Below, piece after piece: positions 57,875-64,000 of a DNA stretch of 64,000 bases. How positions within the stretch are numbered: the first letter of the stretch is position 1; each line of letters opens with the position of its first letter. A program made the translations under genes and the position numbers. Under the pieces are notes generated by a model, which saw nothing but the letters and a program-made list of their open reading frames with translations, did not search any database and was not told the origin of the DNA. Origin of the DNA: Bradyrhizobium sp. SZCCT0153 (lineage in GTDB: Bacteria; Pseudomonadota; Alphaproteobacteria; Rhizobiales; Xanthobacteraceae); the NCBI RefSeq assembly GCF_018129995.1, contig NZ_JAFCKS010000004.1:310001-374000 (forward strand), in the 5' to 3' direction.

Positions 57875-59365
57875 TCAGTACCGGCTGCGATAATTGTCGC
57901 CGCGTCCGTAGCCGCCACCGCCGTGGCCACCCATGCCCATGCCGAGACCGATGCCGACACCAATTCCGACGCCGACGGCTTCGGGCGACGGGCCGGGCGG
58001 CGGCGCGCGCTCGTAAACCACGTCATCGGGCGGCGGCCGGCGCGGCTTCGGCGGCGTCTCGACCACCTTGCGCTTCGGCGGCGTAGCGTCGACGCGCTTC
58101 TTGATGACAGGGGCGACCGCCGGGTTGACCGGCGTTGCCGGTATCGACGGTGTCGAGCACGGGCAGGTCGGCGCCAGCGCGACGGCGACCGGAGCGGGAG
58201 CGGCCGCGACCGCAGCAGGCAGGACGTAGTTGCGGTTCTGCACCCGGAGCAGCAGCCTGCGCGCGGTGGCGGCGAGGTCGCTGTTGTCCCAGTTCGCCAG
58301 ATAAGCCTCGAACGAGGCCCGGGTGTTGATCGCGGTGGCCCGCTCCCAGGCCAGCATCTGGCGCCGGCGCTCCAGGATCGTGCGCAGGCGCGGCGTGAAG
58401 GACGCCTGCGCGTACAGCTCGACATAGGCCTGATACGCCTCGACTGTGTCGTCGGCGATCACGATCTCATAGGCAGCCTTCGGCTCCTTGCCCTGCAAAT
58501 CCTTGCGCCAGTCCGCGACGCTGCGCGTGCCGCTGGCCAGCGCCATGGAGGACGCGCCGGGAACCGCTGGCTGCTGGCTGCTGCTCTCGCCGCCGAAGAA
58601 CTTGAAGTCGGTCGTCAGCGACGAGCTCTCCCAGGGAATCTGCCGCCCGTCGGTCGATTGCGCCACGGAGATGCGGATGCGCTTGAAGACCTCCTCGATC
58701 GGCAGATTGGGCTGCTTGGCGACGGTCAGCGCCGCAGTGGTGTACGGGCTGTCGATGCCGCTGCCGTCCTCGGCCTCCGCGCCGGGCGAGGTCGAATAGG
58801 AAATGAAGGAGCCGGGCGCGCCGGCCTTGGTGTCGACGATCGCGAGCCCGTGGCCGGCGCCGCTGAGCGCCGGGAAGGGATTGTTGCGGCAGGCATCGAG
58901 CATGAAGATGCGGGCCCGCGTCGGCAGTGCGCCGAGCGTGTTGAGCAAATCGTTCAGCCGTACGCCCTGCAGCGGAATGTCGGCCTCGCGCTTGGGGTCG
59001 AGATCGACCGGCACCAGATAATTCTCGCCGTCGATCTGAAGGCCGTGGCCGGCATAGAACACCAGCGCGACGGTGTCGGCGCCGCTGGCGCTGACTTTGT
59101 TGGCGAAATCCGAGATCGCCTGACGCATGTCGTTCTGCGCCAGATTGGATGCCGTGGTGACGGTGAAGCCGGCATTGCCCAGCAATTCCGTCATGCCCTT
59201 GGCGTCGTTGGCGGCATTGGGCAGTTCCGGCACGGTGCGATAGGCGGATTGACCGATCACGAGCGCGAGCCGCGCTTCGGCCGCGGCCCCCGTCGGCGTC
59301 ATCAATTGGGTGAGTGCAAGAAGACCGGATGCGAGAAACAAATTGCGAAGGACTGGACGGCGCAT
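57875..59365 (-). CDS. Secreted caspase-like (C14 family) peptidase
   Basis: The 496-residue product has a signal peptide (FLASGLLALTQLMTPTGAAA) and a caspase p20-like domain (residues 31-250): RLALVIGQSAYRTVPELPNA, catalytic His107 in FYAGHGLQ, and catalytic Cys159 in MLDACRNNPF. Both catalytic residues are present, so activity is possible. A helical middle follows, then a Pro/Lys-rich stretch (PPKPRRPPPDD) and a Gly-rich tail (GVGIGLGMGMGGHGGGGYG). Bacterial caspase homologues with an export signal are common in rhizobia; their target is unknown, and substrate preference (Arg/Lys or Asp) is not readable here. Divergent partner: the LysR gene lies 146 bases away, on the same strand upstream. 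Confidence 0.88.
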   Translation of the reverse strand: MRRPVLRNLFLASGLLALTQLMTPTGAAAEARLALVIGQSAYRTVPELPNAANDAKGMTELLGNAGFTVTTASNLAQNDMRQAISDFANKVSASGADTVALVFYAGHGLQIDGENYLVPVDLDPKREADIPLQGVRLNDLLNTLGALPTRARIFMLDACRNNPFPALSGAGHGLAIVDTKAGAPGSFISYSTSPGAEAEDGSGIDSPYTTAALTVAKQPNLPIEEVFKRIRISVAQSTDGRQIPWESSSLTTDFKFFGGESSSQQPAVPGASSMALASGTRSVADWRKDLQGKEPKAAYEIVIADDTVEAYQAYVELYAQASFTPRLRTILERRRQMLAWERATAINTRASFEAYLANWDNSDLAATARRLLLRVQNRNYVLPAAVAAAPAPVAVALAPTCPCSTPSIPATPVNPAVAPVIKKRVDATPPKRKVVETPPKPRRPPPDDVVYERAPPPGPSPEAVGVGIGVGIGLGMGMGGHGGGGYGRGDNYRSRY

Positions 59366-59511
59366 GGTGTCTCCTCCACCGGCAATATGCGCGATGATGT
59401 CACCTTTTCTAGGTCGCTGCCACGCGTCTGTCTGTGCACTGGATCACGCTGCAAGCTGCGGCAAAATGGGGCAGCGGAACTGCCGGAGCTGGCGCGTCAG
59501 GCCGTGCGCCG

Positions 59512-60432
59512 TCAGAACAGTCCGCGATCCCAGGGCGGCTCGGGCGCAAAATGCGCAGCGAGAAAGTCGATGAAGGCGCGCACCTTGGCGGGCGGACGCC
59601 GGTCGGGCAGGTAGACCGCGTGCACCGCCGAGGTCTGGACCTCCGGCTGGTCGAGCGGAAGCGCGACCAGCGTGCCGGCGCGAAGGTCGTCGGCGATGAT
59701 GAAGGTCGGCTGTCGCGCGAGGCCGAGGCCCGCCAATGTTGCCGCGCGCAGCGCATCGCCATTGTTGGCGCGCAGGGTGCCGCTGACCTGGACGCGGATC
59801 TCGCCATCGACGCCGAACAGCCATTCCGCCGCGCTCGCCTGCTGCGAGAGCGTGTAGCCGAGGCAGTTATGGGCGGCGAGGTCGGCGACGCTGCGCGGCG
59901 TGCCGTGTTTCGCCAGATAGGACGGCGCGGCGCAGACGACCATGCGGTTTGGCGCGAGGCGTCGCGCCACCATGCTGGAGTCGCGCAGCTTGCCGATGCG
60001 GATCGCGAGGTCCCAGCCTTCCTCGGCGAGATCGACGAGGCGGTCGTTGAGGCCGAGCTCGACGGTGACCTCGGGATGGCGTTCCGAAAACTCGGCGATG
60101 GCGGGCGCGATTTGCCGGGTGCCGAACACGACGGGGACATTGACCCGCAACAGCCCGCGCGGCTCGACGCGCTCGCGCGCGACCGCGGCGTCGGCGGCCT
60201 CCATGTCGGCGAGGATGCGCTCGGAGGATTCCAGATAGCTCCGTCCGGCCTCGGTGATGGACAGCCGCCTTGTGGTCCGGTGGAACAGTCTTGTGCCGAG
60301 CCGGGCTTCGAGCGCGGCGACATGCTTGGTCACCATGGTCTGCGACAGGCCCATGGCCCGGGCCGCGCCGGACAGGCTCCCGATCGCCGCGACCTTGGCG
60401 AAGACTTCCAGGCTGGTCAGCCGGTCGAGCAT
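59512..60432 (-). CDS. LysR family transcriptional regulator
   Basis: The 306-residue product has a LysR helix-turn-helix (MLDRLTSLEVFAKVAAIGSL, then KHVAALEARLGTRLFHRT) and an effector domain. It belongs to the common branch with the LLRVNVPV stretch at the start of its effector domain. It is divergent from the DoxX gene; the 95-base gap contains an AT-rich palindrome. Control of the DoxX gene and self-control are likely. Confidence 0.92.
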   Translation of the reverse strand: MLDRLTSLEVFAKVAAIGSLSGAARAMGLSQTMVTKHVAALEARLGTRLFHRTTRRLSITEAGRSYLESSERILADMEAADAAVARERVEPRGLLRVNVPVVFGTRQIAPAIAEFSERHPEVTVELGLNDRLVDLAEEGWDLAIRIGKLRDSSMVARRLAPNRMVVCAAPSYLAKHGTPRSVADLAAHNCLGYTLSQQASAAEWLFGVDGEIRVQVSGTLRANNGDALRAATLAGLGLARQPTFIIADDLRAGTLVALPLDQPEVQTSAVHAVYLPDRRPPAKVRAFIDFLAAHFAPEPPWDRGLF

Positions 60433-60456
60433 TCATCTCACTCTATTGGTGTGAGG

Positions 60457-60471
60457 TATATTTCCAATATA
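60457..60471. promoter_or_regulatory. AT-rich palindrome between LysR and DoxX genes
   Basis: TATATT at 60457-60462 and AATATA at 60466-60471 form a perfect inverted repeat with a three-base centre, with TCAC/GTGA (about 60438 and 60451) beside it. It lies 25 bases upstream of the LysR start in the shared promoter region with the DoxX gene, so it may be the LysR binding site. Confidence 0.5.
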
Positions 60472-60527
60472 GCGGATTATCGTGATCTTGAGAATAGATC
60501 ATAGCTGCCTCCAACAAGGAGACCACC

Positions 60528-60971
60528 ATGATCGATTCCCGTACCGCTCCCTACGCCGCGCTGGTGCTGCGCGTGACGCTGGGTGCGCTGTTCCTCGCCC
60601 ATGCCAGCCTGAAGTTGTTCGTGTTCACCCCCGCCGGCACCGCAAAGTTTTTCGGAAGCCTCGGCTTCCCGCCCGAGCTCGCCTACCTCATCATGACGGT
60701 GGAAGTTCTCAGTGGCGTCGCGCTGATCCTCGGCTTCTGGACCCGCTATGCGGCGCTGGCCGGCATTCCGATCCTGCTCGGTGCGATCTTCACCGTGCAC
60801 GGCGCCGCCGGCTTCTTCTTCACCAACCCGAAGGGCGGCTGGGAATTCCCCGCCTTCTGGGCGATCGCGCTCGCGGCGCAAGCCCTGCTCGGCGACGGCG
60901 CCTACGCGCTGCGTCCGTCCCGCGACGTCGCGGTGGCGAGCGGCCAGCTCAGCGGCGCGCATTCGCGCTGA
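60528..60971 (+). CDS. DoxX family membrane protein
   Basis: The 147-residue protein has four hydrophobic segments and the DoxX-like pattern ALVLRVTLGALFLAHASLK, LGFPPELAYLIMTVEVLSGV and FFFTNPKGGWEFPAFWAIAL. DoxX proteins are small integral membrane proteins linked to quinone or thiosulfate redox chemistry or stress; many are uncharacterised. A strong site AAGGAGA lies just before the ATG. Its divergent LysR neighbour probably controls it, and a strong terminator follows. Confidence 0.9.
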   Translation: MIDSRTAPYAALVLRVTLGALFLAHASLKLFVFTPAGTAKFFGSLGFPPELAYLIMTVEVLSGVALILGFWTRYAALAGIPILLGAIFTVHGAAGFFFTNPKGGWEFPAFWAIALAAQALLGDGAYALRPSRDVAVASGQLSGAHSR

Positions 60972-61314
60972 CGTCACGGCATCCGCTCGATCGCAACAGC
61001 CGCGGGATCAATATCCCGCGGCTTGTTCTGCTTCGCACCCATCAATCTGCGTTCGGCATTGATCCATACCTGAATTGGATCGATCCGCGTCAATCTTGCA
61101 TGGCGGGCCTCGTCGCTGCCGTGCGGCATCATCGGAAACACCGATAAACACAGGCGTTCCGAGGCGGTCTCTGCCGACGCGCCTGCTTCTTGCGCCATCG
61201 CGGCACCCCGGCTGCAACCCTTGCCTGCGCCGTCGCTTTGGCCATACAGTCCGCACAACGGGCTGCGGCAACGACCGCGGCACGAAAAAATAATAATTGG
61301 GGAGAGACCGCATC
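60972..61314. other. 343-base gap between DoxX and TRAP genes
   Basis: The first part holds the terminator of the DoxX gene. In the rest, up to the TRAP binding-protein ATG at 61315, I see no convincing gene. The promoter of the TRAP genes should lie in its last 150 bases, ending with the strong site GGGGAGAG at about 61300. No clear operator repeat is visible. Confidence 0.5.
60998..61023 (+). terminator. Rho-independent terminator of the DoxX gene
   Basis: AGCCGCGGGAT at 60998-61008 and ATCCCGCGGCT at 61013-61023 form a perfect 11-bp stem with a four-base loop (CAAT), followed by TTGTTCTGCTT. It starts 27 bases after the DoxX stop and is the most convincing factor-independent terminator in the window. 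Confidence 0.8.
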
Positions 61315-62346
61315 ATGACCATCGTGCCCGTGAACCGTCGCGCGTTCATCAAGTCATCGACGGGACTTGCCGCCGGCCTCGTGTTCTCCCCCGCCCTCAT
61401 CGGCCGCGCCGAAGCCGCCACGATGAAGCTGAAATGCTCATCCTCGCTGCCGAACGATCCAAAATACGCCAACGGCCGCGTCTACTACGACAATCTGGTC
61501 AAGAACCTGAAGGGCAACGGGCTCGGCGAGCAGGTCGAGGTCGCGTTCTTTCCCGACAACCAGTTGGGGCAGGAAATCGACGTCATCAACTCGGTGAAGC
61601 TCGGTGTCATCGACCTGATGGTGTCGGGCTCCTCGATCTCGGCCAATTTGGTGCCGCTGGTCGGCACCTACGACCTCGGCTTTCTGTTCTCGAGCTTCCC
61701 GCAGCAGACCAAGGCGTTCGACGCCGGCGCCGCCAAGCCGATCGAGGACGCGCTGCTCAAGGGCGGCAACATCCGCATCATCGCCTGGGCCTATAATTTC
61801 GGCTCGCGCAGCGTCCTTGCGAGGAAGCCGGTGAAGACGCCGGAGGATCTCGCCGGCCTCAAGATCAGGACGCTGCCAAATCCCGTCATCACCGAATGCC
61901 TGCGGCTGATGGGGGCCGCCGCGACGCCGCTGGCGTTCGGCGAAATCTACACGGCGCTGCAGGCCGGCGTGCTGGACGGGCTGGAGCACGATCCGCCGAC
62001 GATCCTGGCCAGCAAGTTCTTCGAAACGGCGAAGTTCTACGCGCTGACGCAGCACAATTTCTCGCCGCTCGCGATCTATTTCAGCGACATGACCTACAAC
62101 CGCATGGATCCGAAGCTGCGCGAAGGCTTCCTCGATGCCGCGAAGAAGGCCGCGGCCGACACCCGTACCCATGGGCTTGCGGTCGAGAAGGAAGCGCTGG
62201 CGGCCTTGACCGAGAAGGGCGTGACGGTCGCCGAATGCGACCGCGAGGCGTTCAGGAAGCGCGTCGCGCCGCAGATCGAGAACTTCATCAAGGCGCGGCC
62301 GGAATCGAAGCCGGTCATCGACATCATCCGCGCGACGCAAGCCTGA
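61315..62346 (+). CDS. TRAP transporter substrate-binding protein (DctP type)
   Basis: The 343-residue periplasmic protein captures a small organic acid or related solute for the adjacent TRAP permease. It starts with a twin-arginine-like signal, VNRRAFIKSSTGLAAGLVF, cut near RAEA. Later stretches are typical DctP: FPDNQLGQEIDVINSVKLGV, PLVGTYDLGFLF, the conserved arginine region LAGLKIRTLPNPVI and GEIYTALQAGVLDGLE. The ligand is not identified. The ATG at 61315 follows GGGGAGAG; an upstream in-frame start at 61297 is less well placed. The permease starts one base after its stop. Confidence 0.93.
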   Translation: MTIVPVNRRAFIKSSTGLAAGLVFSPALIGRAEAATMKLKCSSSLPNDPKYANGRVYYDNLVKNLKGNGLGEQVEVAFFPDNQLGQEIDVINSVKLGVIDLMVSGSSISANLVPLVGTYDLGFLFSSFPQQTKAFDAGAAKPIEDALLKGGNIRIIAWAYNFGSRSVLARKPVKTPEDLAGLKIRTLPNPVITECLRLMGAAATPLAFGEIYTALQAGVLDGLEHDPPTILASKFFETAKFYALTQHNFSPLAIYFSDMTYNRMDPKLREGFLDAAKKAAADTRTHGLAVEKEALAALTEKGVTVAECDREAFRKRVAPQIENFIKARPESKPVIDIIRATQA

Positions 62347-62347
62347 G

Positions 62348-64000
62348 ATGGCGATGACAGCCGCCGTGCCCCTCTCGGGCGGCCGCCACGGTAGCATCGC
62401 CCTGCTGCTTCGCTCGAGCGACGCGATCGCGGCCATCCTGCTGGCTGCGGATCTCGTGGTCGTCTGCGCGTCCGTGCTGCTGCGCTTTTGCTTCAACGCA
62501 CCGGTCGAATGGTCCGACGACGTCGCGCGCGGCCTGATGGTCGGCTCGGCCTTCTTCGGCGCGGCGAGCGCGCTCGCGCGCGGCGAGAATGTCGGCGTGT
62601 CCTTCTTCCGCGACCTGTTGTCGCCGCGGCTGCGGACGCTGGTCGACGCCGCCGCCGCGCTGCTGATCGTGCTGATCTCCGGCTATGTCGCCTACAACGC
62701 GATCAAGCTGGGCTCGCTGACGGCGGGCCAGACCACCGGCTCGGGCCTGCCGCTGGAGCTGACCTTCTATCCGATGGGCGTCGGTGCGCTGTTCATGACG
62801 GTGTTCGCGATCGACCATCTTTGCGCCAGGCCGCTGCCCGACATCGTCCGGGGGCTCGTCGCGATTGCCGTCGTGACCGGGCTCTATCTGGCCTGGGATT
62901 ATCTGTCGCCCGCCACGGTGCCGTCAGCGGGCACGCTGATGCTGATCGGCTTTTTCGCGACGCTGTTCGGCGGATTGCCGATCGGCTTTGCGCTGGCGCT
63001 GGCCGCGCTGATCTTCATCTGGGTCGAGGGCGCGCTGCCCGGCGTGATCTTCGCCCAGCAGATGGCGCGCGGCATCGACAATTTCGTGCTGCTGGCGATT
63101 CCGTTCTTCATTCTCGTCGGCTACCTCATGGAAGCCAACGGCATGTCGGTGCGCCTGATCGAGTTGTTGCAGCGCGGGGTCGGCCGCATGCGCGGCGGGC
63201 TCAACGTGGTGATGGTGGCCTCGATGGTGCTGTTCTCGGGCATCTCGGGCTCGAAGATGGCCGACGTCGCCGCTGTCGGCTCCGTGCTGATCCCTGCGGC
63301 GCGCCGCTCCAAGCAGAATCCGGGCGGCGCGGTGGCGCTGCTCGCGGCTTCCGCCGTGATGGCGGAGACGATCCCGCCGTGCATCAACCTGATCATCCTG
63401 GGATTCGTGGCGAACCTGTCGATCGGCGGCCTGTTTGTCGCGGGCCTGCTGCCGGCGGCGCTGATGGCGCTGGTCCTGATCGCCGTCTCCATCATCTTCG
63501 GCAAGCGGCCAGCCGATGCCGAAGAGGTCGCGCCACAGATTCCGGTGTCCGGCCTGTGGAGCGGCGCGATCGCCTCGTTCGGCCTGATCTTCATGATCTT
63601 CTTCGGCTTCAAGAGCGGCTTTGCCACGGCCACGGAAATCTCGGCCTTCGCGGTCGCCTATGCGCTCGTCGTGGGCAGCCTGGTGTTCCGCGAGCTCGGC
63701 TTCACATCGGCCGCGCACAGTTTCGTGCAGGCCGCAACGCGCGCGGGGCTCGTGCTGTTCATCGTCGCCGCGGCGCAATCGCTCGCGTTCACGCTGACCT
63801 TGCAGCAGGTGCCGCATGCGGTCGGCGATTTCATGCTGGGACTGTCGAAGACCTCGGGCGTCTGGCTGTTCATGCTGCTCGCGATCGCGGTGCTGATCGT
63901 GATGGGCTCGGTGCTGGAAGGCGCGGCCGCGCTGATCATCTTCGGGCCGCTGCTGCTGCCGGTCGCGGTGCAGCTCGGCATCGATCCCCTGCATTTCGGC
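62348..64000 (+). CDS. TRAP transporter fused permease (DctQM), cut by the window edge
   Basis: The frame is open from ATG 62348 to the end of the window (551 codons), so the C-terminus is missing. Residues 1-170 form the small four-span DctQ subunit (LLLRSSDAIAAILLAADLVV, NAPVEWSDDVARGLMVGSA). Then follows the large DctM subunit with GLPIGFALALAALIFIWVEG, FVLLAIPFFILVGYLME, VVMVASMVLFSGISGSKMAD and AETIPPCINLIILG, which fit the DctM core. Many TRAP systems encode DctQ and DctM separately; here they are one polypeptide. It starts one base after the binding-protein gene, so they are coupled. Confidence 0.9.
   Translation, partial: MAMTAAVPLSGGRHGSIALLLRSSDAIAAILLAADLVVVCASVLLRFCFNAPVEWSDDVARGLMVGSAFFGAASALARGENVGVSFFRDLLSPRLRTLVDAAAALLIVLISGYVAYNAIKLGSLTAGQTTGSGLPLELTFYPMGVGALFMTVFAIDHLCARPLPDIVRGLVAIAVVTGLYLAWDYLSPATVPSAGTLMLIGFFATLFGGLPIGFALALAALIFIWVEGALPGVIFAQQMARGIDNFVLLAIPFFILVGYLMEANGMSVRLIELLQRGVGRMRGGLNVVMVASMVLFSGISGSKMADVAAVGSVLIPAARRSKQNPGGAVALLAASAVMAETIPPCINLIILGFVANLSIGGLFVAGLLPAALMALVLIAVSIIFGKRPADAEEVAPQIPVSGLWSGAIASFGLIFMIFFGFKSGFATATEISAFAVAYALVVGSLVFRELGFTSAAHSFVQAATRAGLVLFIVAAAQSLAFTLTLQQVPHAVGDFMLGLSKTSGVWLFMLLAIAVLIVMGSVLEGAAALIIFGPLLLPVAVQLGIDPLHFG

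Overview
The window looks like a chromosomal segment of a GC-rich alphaproteobacterium, most likely Bradyrhizobium or a close relative. Four things point there: the envelope/repair gene order (end of a probable lpxC, then bamD, recN, ligA); several short palindromic repeat families typical of these genomes; an Omp25-type 'YNWSGFYVGVNGGY' porin; and a Flp/Fap pilin. The genus assignment is inference. Almost every base is ordinary high-GC coding sequence, so long antisense open frames are common and were discarded. I saw no rRNA, tRNA, CRISPR array, insertion sequence or phage gene.

Layout. 1-5.2 kb: housekeeping run bamD, recN, ligA. 5.2-10 kb: Bcr/CflA-type exporter, M24 aminopeptidase P, a 51-codon protein, prmA. 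10-15.6 kb: orphan Flp pilin, a stretch of DnaA-box-like motifs, a phytoene-dehydrogenase-like oxidoreductase, a membrane spermidine-synthase-like fusion, a secreted glycerophosphodiesterase. 15.8-21.2 kb: a desaturase, an MBOAT acyltransferase and a membrane-anchored SGNH protein in one direction, facing a fatty-acyl-AMP ligase and an acyl carrier protein in the other. 21.4-32.9 kb: L,D-transpeptidase, a glycine-zipper protein, an ABC-2 exporter, two paralogous secreted alpha/beta hydrolases, a PRC-barrel protein, a zinc metallopeptidase, a dehalogenase-like hydrolase, CGNR and TetR regulators, a DUF3313-like lipoprotein and a porin. 33-39.2 kb: a 1362-residue FecR/VCBS/RTX protein divergent from a FecR-domain protein and a TPR protein. 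39.2-44.8 kb: tartrate dehydrogenase and transporter, LysR regulator, aspartate dehydrogenase, sorbosone-dehydrogenase-like protein. 45-48.8 kb: small protein, ICMT-like methyltransferase, HpnA-like reductase, Mpo1-like protein, then an OmpA-like protein coupled to a Cys-rich protein. 48.9-64 kb: UvrD/PcrA helicase carrying an in-frame palindromic repeat, DUF1328 protein, thioesterase, GlcD-type oxidase, His/Gly-rich LTXXQ protein, SulP transporter, secreted caspase-like protein, LysR/DoxX pair, and a TRAP transporter whose fused permease runs off the right edge.

The most interesting locus is 15.8-21.2 kb. Its four classes of protein (adenylating ligase, carrier protein, MBOAT, SGNH protein) are the four classes of the Gram-positive DltABCD system, but the ligase is of the fatty-acyl type and a desaturase precedes the MBOAT gene. 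This suggests a fatty-acyl analogue of Dlt that acylates an envelope glycan or lipid. Second in interest are the RTX/FecR locus with no secretion system nearby, the 90-bp repeat translated inside the helicase gene, and the phased DnaA-box-like cluster near 10.45 kb.
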